A stretch of 53,609 bases of DNA from Candidatus Microgenomates bacterium (GTDB taxonomy: Bacteria > Patescibacteriota > Microgenomatia > Levybacterales > UBA12049): contig JANWKV010000033.1 in assembly GCA_025451195.1 (NCBI GenBank), positions 1-53,609 on the forward strand. Direction: 5' to 3'. Position numbers and translations under genes: made by a program. The notes below the pieces were generated by a model. It was not told the DNA's origin. It ran no database searches and saw only the letters and a list, made by a program, of their open reading frames with translations. Positions 18,324 to 26,297 of the stretch are shown here, one piece after another (the first letter of the stretch is position 1; each line of letters opens with the position of its first letter).

Positions 18324-19816
18324 GTTCTTCAAACATTTTAATCTCAGCAAATAATATTACAATCCGCCTTCGCGACCATTTTTTATTTAACAACACTTCC
18401 TGGAAATTAAAAAAGGGAGAGCAATGGTTAATTGTTGGGGAAAATGGCAGCGGTAAAACTACATTTGCAAAAGCGTTGAGCGGCCTGTTGCCTCTTAAAA
18501 CAGGGGAGATAATTCTTAATTTTATAAAAGGAAAGTATCCATATCCGCAGATAAATAAGGATAAAATTGCTTATGTTTCTTTTGACACCCAACAGCAGGT
18601 TCTTAAAAAAGACAGCTTAAAAAGGGATTTTGATGCGTTTGTTGGAATAGAAAGCATTGGCACAAAAGTGAGAGACTTTCTCGATAATGATGAAGATCTA
18701 ATGATTTATGATGAAAACTTCAGTATAAATAGTTTCCTTGAACGCGAGCTTGCAACTCTATCAACAGGGGAGATGAGAAAGGTTTTTCTGGTGAAGGCAA
18801 TAATGCAAGATCCGACCATCCTTATTTTAGATGAACCGTTTGACGGTTTGGATAAGTCTTCTAAAGAAGTTCTAATGAGAATGATAAAAAGAATAATGGA
18901 GAATGACACGAATATTATTCTTATTGTTCACAAATCAAATGAAATTCCGGAAGGAATAACACACATAATGGTGGTAAAAGATGGGCAAATAGTAAAGTCA
19001 GGTAGAAAAGAAGACATTTTTCAGAAAACTCAGCAAATCGGAAAACCAGAAAGTCAGAATGTCAGGAAATCTGATTTTTTGAAAATCAGACAATCAGACA
19101 ATCAAAAATTTCCGAATATTACGGAAAAAGAAACCCTCATAGACATGCAAAATGTTACGGTTAAATATGGCAACAAAATTGTTTTAGATAACATAACTTG
19201 GCAATTAAAAGACGGAGAAAATTGGGCGATTCTTGGTCAAAATGGTGCCGGAAAATCAACACTTCTACAGCTAATAACAGGAGATCATCAACAACGTTTT
19301 GCAAACAATATTTCAATATTTGGTAAAAAAAAAGATGAAGGTATATCTATTTGGGATATAAAAAAGGCGATTGGAATTGTGTCTGCGGATTTAATGCTTA
19401 AACATGTTTACGAAATGAAAGCAGAAAGCGTTGTTCTATCAGGATTTTTTGATTCAATAGGGCTTTATAAAACCGCGAATCCGGAACAAAAAAATAAAGC
19501 CGGGGAGTGGATTAATAATTTAGGAATTCAGGATCTGGTAAAGAAAAACTATCAACAACTTTCCTTCGGGCAAAAGCGGCTAATTCTTATTGCCCGTGCG
19601 GTTGTAAAGTCTCCCAAAATTCTTGTTTTAGACGAACCCTGCCATGGGTTGGATACCCAAAACCGTAAGAAAGTTTTGGACATGATTGAAGAAATTGGGA
19701 ATACTTCAACGAATCTACTTTTAGTAACCCATAATCCTGAAGAAATTGTTAATTCAATAACAAATGTTTTAGAATTGGAGAATGGGAAAGTAGTGAAGAA
19801 AGTACGGCTAAGATAG
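18320..19816 (+). CDS. tandem-domain ABC ATPase (ModF-like)
   Basis: Two NBDs: GENGSGKTT/LSTGEMRKVFLVKAI/LDEPFDGLD and GQNGAGKST/LSFGQKRLILIARAV/LDEPCHGLD; 4-nt overlap with ridA. Confidence 0.88.
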   Translation: MSSSNILISANNITIRLRDHFLFNNTSWKLKKGEQWLIVGENGSGKTTFAKALSGLLPLKTGEIILNFIKGKYPYPQINKDKIAYVSFDTQQQVLKKDSLKRDFDAFVGIESIGTKVRDFLDNDEDLMIYDENFSINSFLERELATLSTGEMRKVFLVKAIMQDPTILILDEPFDGLDKSSKEVLMRMIKRIMENDTNIILIVHKSNEIPEGITHIMVVKDGQIVKSGRKEDIFQKTQQIGKPESQNVRKSDFLKIRQSDNQKFPNITEKETLIDMQNVTVKYGNKIVLDNITWQLKDGENWAILGQNGAGKSTLLQLITGDHQQRFANNISIFGKKKDEGISIWDIKKAIGIVSADLMLKHVYEMKAESVVLSGFFDSIGLYKTANPEQKNKAGEWINNLGIQDLVKKNYQQLSFGQKRLILIARAVVKSPKILVLDEPCHGLDTQNRKKVLDMIEEIGNTSTNLLLVTHNPEEIVNSITNVLELENGKVVKKVRLR

Positions 19817-19858
19817 CGGAATTGATTTATTTTATATCCTATATTATAATACTTTGCT

Positions 19859-20635
19859 ATGGCAAGGCCAGATATATCTAATTTTAGACAGTCTACTCAG
19901 GTAGAACTTGCAGGAAAGATAAACCGTTGCTTCATGCGTTCGGGACATCAGTTGCATCCTTTAGTTTTAAGGTCATTACAAAGAGTAGATAGAGCAGATT
20001 TTATTCCCGACGGTTTGGAAGAAGTTTCTATGTGGAGTGCTCATAAAAATAGAGTAATATCACTCGATTATCTAGCTTCCGGATCTTCAATGTCCCAACC
20101 ATCTCTTGTTGCTCAAATGATAGACGTTTTACAAATACCAGATGCGTTTAAGAAAAAAAAAGTTTCTGTCTTGGAAATAGGAACAGGATCAGGTTATAAC
20201 GCTGCGCTTATCTCCTCAATGAGCAAGAAGATTCATGTTGATACAGTTGATATTCACGATAATATTGTTGATCATGCAAGATCAAAGCTTGGTGGATACA
20301 AGAATGTCACGGTTTACAAAGGAGATAGAAATACAATTGGGATTCCTGGGAAAAAATTTGATTTTATTATTGTTACAGCATCCGTAAGTGAAATTCCACC
20401 AAGTTTAATAATCGACCAATTAGAAGTGGGGGGTAGAATGATTATTCCGGTATCAGTTGATCAAATTGCGCCAGGGTTTGAAGAATTACAGCTTGTTGAG
20501 AAGCTTTCGGAGTCAAATTTTAGAATACAAAAGCTTGGTTATGTTAGTTTCCTCCCGGTTATAAGTACAGATAGGGGAGGTTGGCTTCCAACTTTTGGAG
20601 ACAGGTTTTTACCCTCAAGGAGACAACAAGCGTAA
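19859..20635 (+). CDS. pcm: protein-L-isoaspartate O-methyltransferase-like
   Basis: [63 protein letters not shown]-like. Confidence 0.8.
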   Translation: [258 protein letters not shown]

Positions 20636-20652
20636 TTTGTTACAATAGCAAA

Positions 20653-21738
20653 GTGAAACTTGCAAAAAAAATTTTTTCAATAATTCAAGGCGCATCACCA
20701 TCTCTTAAAAAAAGACTTTTTTGGATTTTTGTTTTTTTAATTTCTTTCAATTTAATAGTTTGGATAATAACTTTTTTTCTTTGGCAAAAATTTCCTGTTT
20801 TTCTGGGTTTGGTTGTTCTTTCATATGGCTTAGGTTTAAGGCACGGGGTCGATGCAGACCATATCGCGGCAATAGATAATACAACCAGAAAGCTTATGAG
20901 TGAGGGAAAAAAGCCTGTTGGTGTTGGATTGTTTTTTTCATTAGGGCATTCAACAATAGTTATTCTTCTTTCGTTACTTCTTGGAGTATCTGCCGCGTAT
21001 ATAAAAAACAATATTACATTTTTAGAAGGTACTGGGGCGATTGTCGGCACACTTATTTCCAGTCTTTTTCTTTTGACAATTGGTTTAATAAACCTCAGTA
21101 CGCTTGTGAATATTTTTAAAGTATGGAAAAAAGTGATATCCGGGCAAAAAAAGAATGACGCCAAAGTACATGACCATTTGCAGCAATTTGGAATTCTAAC
21201 AAAATTATTAAAGCCGGTTTTGAAGGTAGTTACAAAATCATGGCATATGTATATTGTGGGACTCTTATTTGGTCTTGGTTTTGATACCGCAACAGAAGTT
21301 GGTCTTTTGAGTATTACCGCTATTTCTGCCAACAAGGGAATTCCTCTTTGGGAAATAATGATTTTGCCAATGGCATTTACAGCAGGAATGTCTCTTATTG
21401 ACAGTTTGGATGGAATTTTAATGCTTGGTGCATACGGTTGGGCATATGTAAAGCCAATCAGAAAACTTTATTACAACCTTAATATAACATTGATATCTGT
21501 GATAATAGCTCTTATTATCGGGGGAATAGAAGTTTTGCAGGTTATATCCTCTTACTTCAAAATCAATAATGTAATATTTAATCTTATCAAAAATGTTGAT
21601 TTTGCAAAGCTGGGATATATTATTATCTTTGCTTTTATATTAAGTTGGGGATTGTCTTTTTTAATTTACAAAACAAAGAGGTACGATCTTCTCGACAAAA
21701 ATAACGGCTCATCTCAGACAAAATACTCCAAAACGTAG
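20653..21738 (+). CDS. NiCoT-family nickel/cobalt transporter (probable GTG start 20653; ORF extends to 20581)
   Basis: GLGLRHGVDADHIAAIDNTTRKL signature, LFFSLGHSTIV, GFDTATEVGLL. Confidence 0.9.
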   Translation: MKLAKKIFSIIQGASPSLKKRLFWIFVFLISFNLIVWIITFFLWQKFPVFLGLVVLSYGLGLRHGVDADHIAAIDNTTRKLMSEGKKPVGVGLFFSLGHSTIVILLSLLLGVSAAYIKNNITFLEGTGAIVGTLISSLFLLTIGLINLSTLVNIFKVWKKVISGQKKNDAKVHDHLQQFGILTKLLKPVLKVVTKSWHMYIVGLLFGLGFDTATEVGLLSITAISANKGIPLWEIMILPMAFTAGMSLIDSLDGILMLGAYGWAYVKPIRKLYYNLNITLISVIIALIIGGIEVLQVISSYFKINNVIFNLIKNVDFAKLGYIIIFAFILSWGLSFLIYKTKRYDLLDKNNGSSQTKYSKT

Positions 21739-22139
21739 AAAGAAATTCCGGAAATTATTGCCAACAGCCAAAAAAATATAAACGTGAATGTTATCACTCT
21801 GTGCTCTTTAAAATAATTCACTCCTTTTTTGTATTTTCTCCAGGCAGTAATCATAAAAGCAATCAGCAGTATAAACATAATAAGTGAAGTTATTCCATGA
21901 AGTGCGCCAAGCCAAATGTAAGGGTCAAGTTTATTTAACACTTGCTTATGCTGTGTTGCTCTTGTTGCCATATAGCTTACGTTAAAAAGAGTTTCATAAA
22001 TTAGGGCAAAAAAGGTTGTTTTAACAGGGAATTTATTTTTTTTGTAGCCTGAGTAAAATATGTACAGAATTAAACTGGTTATTATTATTTCTGTACAGAG
22101 AGTAATCGTACTGTAAAGCGGAGCATCAGGGAGTTTCAT
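21714..22139 (-). CDS. small integral membrane protein (DUF420-like?)
   Basis: Four predicted TM stretches. Confidence 0.55.
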   Translation of the reverse strand: MKLPDAPLYSTITLCTEIIITSLILYIFYSGYKKNKFPVKTTFFALIYETLFNVSYMATRATQHKQVLNKLDPYIWLGALHGITSLIMFILLIAFMITAWRKYKKGVNYFKEHRVITFTFIFFWLLAIISGISFYVLEYFV

Positions 22140-22140
22140 A

Positions 22141-22794
22141 TTAATCTTCTATTTCTTCCAAATTATGGGAAATCTTTTTCTCGTCAAGCTCATTTCTGAA
22201 TATTTTAATTTTTTTATCTGTTGTAAAAATTGTAAAAACAACATGGCCATCGTGCGATTCATCTGCGTGGTATTTTATAAAATTGTTCTGCATAATTTTT
22301 TCCGCATCAAAGCCTAATTTTTTTGGAATATCCAGCGTAAAAGTATTTGTTTTTAATCCCAAAGAGCCTTTAAATGCTGCAATCGGTTCCAAAAGCAAAA
22401 TAAAAAGTGTTGCTAAAATTGATGATGCATAAAAGCCAGACCCAATGCCGATTCCAATTGCTGCCGTTAGCCAAAGAGTTGCCGCGGTTGTGACACCGTT
22501 TATGCGGTTAGTGGTTTTTAAAATGACTCCTGCACCAACAAAACCTATTCCTGTTACAATTTGGGCCATAAGTTGTTCGGGTTGTGGATTAAGTGTTGGG
22601 AAAATTGTTGCCAAATGGATAGAAATTCCGGCAAGAAGGGCAGATCCAACACAAATTAGCATTTGGGTGCGCATGCCGGCAGGTTTGCCGCTGCGATCTC
22701 TCTCGTAGCCAATTACAAGGCCAATAAAAAAAGCTATGATTAGTTTTACGAGAAGTGCCTGTTCAAAAAGCGGGACTATAGAATTAGGGAACAT
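22141..22794 (-). CDS. MgtC/SapB family protein
   Basis: FFIGLVIGYERDRSGKPAGMRTQMLICVGSALLAGIS, IVTGIGFVGAGVILK. Confidence 0.9.
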   Translation of the reverse strand: MFPNSIVPLFEQALLVKLIIAFFIGLVIGYERDRSGKPAGMRTQMLICVGSALLAGISIHLATIFPTLNPQPEQLMAQIVTGIGFVGAGVILKTTNRINGVTTAATLWLTAAIGIGIGSGFYASSILATLFILLLEPIAAFKGSLGLKTNTFTLDIPKKLGFDAEKIMQNNFIKYHADESHDGHVVFTIFTTDKKIKIFRNELDEKKISHNLEEIED

Positions 22795-22965
22795 ATATCT
22801 AGAATAACTAACAATTTAATAAATCTCAAGGGATGGATTAATGAAAGAGCGGAAAGATCAGTAGAAGGGGAGAGAATCGATTCCCAGAGGTTTTGTCCCA
22901 GAAGTATCTTAGCAGGGTTGTCAGGATTCGAACCCGAAAAAGCTGCTTTGTCCCAGAAATTCTTG

Positions 22966-23036
22966 CAGGGGCGGAGTGAATCGAACACTCAGTTGCGGTT
23001 TTGGAGACCGCTGGTTTACCGTTAACCGACGCCCCC
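22966..23036 (-). tRNA. tRNA-Trp (CCA)
   Basis: GGGGGCG...GCGGT-CTCCAAA-ACCGC...GTTCGATTC...CGCCCCT cloverleaf. Confidence 0.93.
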
Positions 23037-23117
23037 TGGTTAAATCCCAATAATTATACGTCATTTAACGCTTAATTGGAAATCAAAAAATCTTGATTTG
23101 TTTAATAAAACAGGGGA

Positions 23118-23294
23118 TTATTTTAACTTTTCTGTCTCTTTGTGTTCGGTTACTTTTTTACAATGCTTACAATATTTTTTAAGCAATAATTTTTCCTCTG
23201 TGTTTATTTTGTTTCTCTGAGAAATATAATTCCTGTTTTTGCATACTTTGCAAACCAAGCCAACTTTGATTCTGTGCTCTGATTTTTTAGGCAT
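23118..23294 (-). CDS. rpmG: 50S ribosomal protein L33 (not in supplied ORF track)
   Basis: MPKKSEHRIKVGLVCKVCKNRNYISQRNKINTEEKLLLKKYCKHCKKVTEHKETEKLK, CxxC...CxxC form. Confidence 0.93.
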   Translation of the reverse strand: MPKKSEHRIKVGLVCKVCKNRNYISQRNKINTEEKLLLKKYCKHCKKVTEHKETEKLK

Positions 23295-23423
23295 TTTTTA
23301 GTCCTCCTTCCTTTCTAGAGCATTATTATAACATGATTGTCTAAAGAATTGAAGCTAGAATCTTTATATTGTACTTGCTCATACAGGCTTTGGTTTGATA
23401 AAATCAAATATACATTTCTATCC

Positions 23424-23500
23424 GCCGTCTTAGCTCAGTGGTAGACGCCGTAGGCGGCTGCTTGTAAACAGCAGTAATAAAATGGCGTCCAGTTAGGCTA
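23424..23500 (+). pseudogene. degenerate partial tRNA-Thr-like copy
   Basis: GCCGTCTTAGCTCAGTGGTAGA identical to the adjacent tRNA-Thr 5' end, then rearranged; anticodon arm disrupted. Confidence 0.7.
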
Positions 23501-23521
23501 AACAATAAATAGAGATATATT

Positions 23522-23593
23522 GCCGTCTTAGCTCAGTGGTAGAGCAGCTGTTTTGTAAACAGCAGGTCGTCAGTCCGAATCTGACAGACGGCT
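23522..23593 (+). tRNA. tRNA-Thr (TGT)
   Basis: GCCGTCT...GCTGT-TTTGTAA-ACAGC...AGACGGC cloverleaf. Confidence 0.93.
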
Positions 23594-23670
23594 CAAAATC
23601 TAATGATAAATGATTAAGGGATTAGTTAATAAGAAATTAATAATTTATCGTTTATCCTTTATCATTGTTA

Positions 23671-23754
23671 GCTGGGTTCGCATAGCGGCAATTGCTTGTG
23701 GCTGTAGACCACACGGTCGAAAGGCCTTCGGGGGTTCGAGTCCCTCACCCAGCA
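23671..23754 (+). tRNA. tRNA-Tyr (GTA)
   Basis: GCTGGGT...TGTGG-CTGTAGA-CCACA, long variable arm, ACCCAGC. Confidence 0.93.
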
Positions 23755-23806
23755 CTTCTCCAAGGGAGAATTGCGTAAGGTAGAATATTTAATTCTGCTT
23801 TCAAAC

Positions 23807-23881
23807 GCCGGAGTGGCTCAGTGGTAGAGCAAGTCATTGGTAATGACTAGATCGCGGGTCCGATTCCCGCCTCCGGCTCCA
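23807..23881 (+). tRNA. tRNA-Thr (GGT) with encoded CCA
   Basis: GCCGGAG...AGTCA-TTGGTAA-TGACT...CTCCGGCTCCA. Confidence 0.93.
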
Positions 23882-23883
23882 CA

Positions 23884-24139
23884 AAAAAACATCCTCATCC
23901 GCAAATTGCATAATTTAAATGCAAAAACGTCCTAAGATGTTCCAAAAACTGCCTTTTAAATAAATTCGCTCTTTCAAACCGAAACTGTTGGTAGTTTCCC
24001 TAAGATTAAACTAGGAAGGAACAATAGTAAACCACGGCCCACTATTATATTCCTCGTCGGCCGCCTTTTGGTAGCCTACCTCAAGGAAAATGGATTTGTA
24101 GAGAAAAATTATCCCCAACAATCTCAAGTTTCAAAGAGC
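23884..24139 (-). ncRNA. putative 6S-like rod-shaped ncRNA (core 23968-24139; terminator near 23884)
   Basis: Closing stem GCTCTTTGAAAC/GTTTGAAAGAGC, TTGTTGG/CCAACAG, TTTTCCTTGAG/CTTAGGGAAA, AGGAA..ATAGT/ACTATT..TTCCT; promoter TTGACA-16-TATACT immediately upstream. Confidence 0.5.
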
Positions 24140-24145
24140 ATAGTT

Positions 24146-24173
24146 AGTATAACAAAGTGATAATTTATGTCAA
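24146..24173 (-). promoter_or_regulatory. sigma70 promoter for the 6S-like RNA
   Basis: Minus-strand TTGACA (24173-24168), 16 nt, TATACT (24151-24146). Confidence 0.7.
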
Positions 24174-24181
24174 TGATTAGT

Positions 24182-24385
24182 TTAGCGGGAAAGGGAGTGA
24201 TAAATAGACGTTGAAGCACCCAAAACCTGCAGGTTTTGTTTAACTGATACAACCAATGCCAGAATTAAGAGTGCAAGTCCAACGGTAATAATTGAGAAAG
24301 TCCAAGTAGATGTCCAAGGGGATTTTTTTGTGCTGGTTTTTCTTATATGCGTATGCGCGTGTTTTTTAATTGATTTTCTTTTCAT
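24182..24385 (-). CDS. small single-TM protein
   Basis: 67 aa, basic N-terminus then hydrophobic helix. Confidence 0.5.
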   Translation of the reverse strand: MKRKSIKKHAHTHIRKTSTKKSPWTSTWTFSIITVGLALLILALVVSVKQNLQVLGASTSIYHSLSR

Positions 24386-24431
24386 ACTCTAAAATAATTA
24401 TGAATGATTTTATAATAAATTGTCAATAGAC

Positions 24432-25079
24432 CTAAACTCCAAGAACTCCTTTGGCAAATGAAAAAAGAGTGAAGATAACGTTTTCAAGAGAAAATCCGCC
24501 AATTGGAAAGGCAAGTAAAATTAGCAGAATAAAAATTCCAATTTGCCCGAGAGACAGGAATGCATTTGCTTCTTTTTCCGGAAGGAAAAGAGCGAAAATT
24601 TTTGATCCGTCTAATGGGGGAATAGGAAGCAAGTTAAATATGGCAAGAAGTAAATTGTAGTTTACAATCATTGTTAGTAAGCCTTGTAAAATTAACACAA
24701 AAAAAGAATATTGTCCAAAACCTATAAAATCTATTACTTTTAAAAGAAGAGTGGCAACAATAGCCAGTAAAACATTTGTCAAAGGTCCAGCCAGGCTTAC
24801 AAGCGCCATGTCTTTTCTTCCGTCTCTTAGATTAAACGGGTCAACCGGCACAGGTTTTGCTCCGCCGAAAATAATCGGGCTACCGGAAACAAATAACATT
24901 AACGGTAAAAGAATACTTAGAAAAGGATCAATATGTTTTCTTGGGTCAAGAGTTAATCTTCCCATAAGACGTGCGGTAGGGTCTCCAAGACGTTCTGCAA
25001 CATAGCCATGTGCAATCTCATGAAGTATTGCCGAGAAGAGCAAAATAACAAGCCCAATGATTGCAAAAATTATATTCAT
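24432..25079 (-). CDS. site-2 protease family (M50) metalloprotease
   Basis: ILHEIAHGYVAERLGDPTARLMGRLTLDP..., FNLLPIPPLDGSKI. Confidence 0.92.
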   Translation of the reverse strand: MNIIFAIIGLVILLFSAILHEIAHGYVAERLGDPTARLMGRLTLDPRKHIDPFLSILLPLMLFVSGSPIIFGGAKPVPVDPFNLRDGRKDMALVSLAGPLTNVLLAIVATLLLKVIDFIGFGQYSFFVLILQGLLTMIVNYNLLLAIFNLLPIPPLDGSKIFALFLPEKEANAFLSLGQIGIFILLILLAFPIGGFSLENVIFTLFSFAKGVLGV

Positions 25080-25164
25080 ATAATCCTTAACTCAAATTTG
25101 AAAATAGCGTATATATTGAATTTACCTTGTATTCCTACTCTCATTTTAGTATAATTGATTCCTT

Positions 25165-25404
25165 ATGGCAATGAAGTGCATGAACTGCGGCAAAGGAGTA
25201 ATGTTTGGACACAACGTTTCCCACGCCAAAAACAGAACAGCAAAGAAATTCAAGCCTAATCTTCATTCGGCAAGAATTATGGTCGGGTCACACATGAAAA
25301 AAATGAAGCTTTGCACAAAGTGTTTGAGGATACTCAAGAAAACAACAGGCCAAGCATCAGGTAAAAAATCTAATTCCCCAGAAGTTTCTCCAACTGCTCT
25401 TTAA
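25165..25404 (+). CDS. rpmB: 50S ribosomal protein L28
   Basis: MKCMNCGKGVMFGHNVSHAKNRTAKKFKPNLHSARI. Confidence 0.92.
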   Translation: MAMKCMNCGKGVMFGHNVSHAKNRTAKKFKPNLHSARIMVGSHMKKMKLCTKCLRILKKTTGQASGKKSNSPEVSPTAL

Positions 25405-26293
25405 GATTTGGATATCCGTTTAGAAAGTCTTTTTTTGTCATAGGTTTTTTACCTTCTGGTTGAAGAAGAATTCTGGAAGATCCTGAATCACCCCGAGAGT
25501 ACTTGCTACTGCGTAGCGGCGCAAGTTCAGGATGACTGGAAGAGGGTAAAAATTTTACAGTTTTTTCCATGCCATTTATATCCATTTTTGTATAAACGCC
25601 GGGCCAGGGAAAATACGCCCTTATCATATGGTCTAATTTCTTTGGTTCAGGCAAATTTTTTATATCAAAAAATCCGTCCTTTTTTACCATTTGTTGTGTG
25701 TAGGTTGCTTTTGACTCGTCCTGTTTTTTTCTGTTTTGATGAAATTCTTCAAAACCTTTAAGAACATCTGTTAAAAGTTCTGCGCCAAGTGTGTTTAATT
25801 TAGTCAAAAGAGAATCGGTTGTGTCTGTTGGTGTTATGTCATATTCTTTTTGAGCCAAAATATCACCGGTATCCAAACCTTCTGCCATTTCCATTACAGT
25901 TACACCTGTTGTTTTTTCACCGCTTAAAATAAACGTTGGTGCAGGGGAGGGGCCGCGGTATTTTGGAAGAAGAGAATGGTGTATGTTTAGAGCAGAATTT
26001 TTAGGGAGTTCAAGCAGTTTTTTTGGCAAAAGAACACCATAGTCTGCAACAACCAAAAAATCAGGTTTATAATCAGTAATGTTTTCGATAATTCCGTCTG
26101 TTAGTTTATCTGCGGCAATTATCTGAATATTATTTTTTTTAGCCAAAAGTTTTACCGGGGTTGGTTTTAATTCTTTTTCTCTTCCAATTATTTTGTCTGC
26201 AACCGTTACAACTGCAGAAAGCCCGAAATTTTTAATTAAAGATTCTTCTACAATTGTAGAATATTTTGATGAGCCAAAAAAAATTATATTCAC
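25370..26293 (-). CDS. fmt: methionyl-tRNA formyltransferase (probable GTG start 26293; ORF extends to 26344)
   Basis: NIIFFGSSKYST..., ALNIHHSLLPKYRGPSPAPTFILSGEKTTGVTVMEMAEGLDTGDIL. Confidence 0.93.
   Translation of the reverse strand: MNIIFFGSSKYSTIVEESLIKNFGLSAVVTVADKIIGREKELKPTPVKLLAKKNNIQIIAADKLTDGIIENITDYKPDFLVVADYGVLLPKKLLELPKNSALNIHHSLLPKYRGPSPAPTFILSGEKTTGVTVMEMAEGLDTGDILAQKEYDITPTDTTDSLLTKLNTLGAELLTDVLKGFEEFHQNRKKQDESKATYTQQMVKKDGFFDIKNLPEPKKLDHMIRAYFPWPGVYTKMDINGMEKTVKFLPSSSHPELAPLRSSKYSRGDSGSSRILLQPEGKKPMTKKDFLNGYPNLKEQLEKLLGN
25478..25540. repeat. palindromic element inserted in frame in fmt
   Basis: ATCCTGAA...TTCAGGAT outer arms; inner ACTTGCTAC-tgc-GTAGC..GCAAGT. Confidence 0.8.
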
Positions 26294-26297
26294 AAAA

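Noticed and set aside
20685-21335. 216-aa minus-strand ORF opposite the NiCoT transporter
   Set aside because: Antisense of a clear transporter gene; no recognisable domain.
22776-23050. Minus ORFs 22776-22988 and 22838-23050
   Set aside because: Overlap tRNA-Trp and the repeated tRNA 3' segment.
23900-24140. RNase P RNA, tmRNA or SRP RNA identity for the structured RNA
   Set aside because: No GAGGAAAGUCC-like P4, no tag-peptide/tRNA-like end, no GGAAGGAAGCAGCC-type SRP loop recognised; 6S-like rod is the better fit but unproven.
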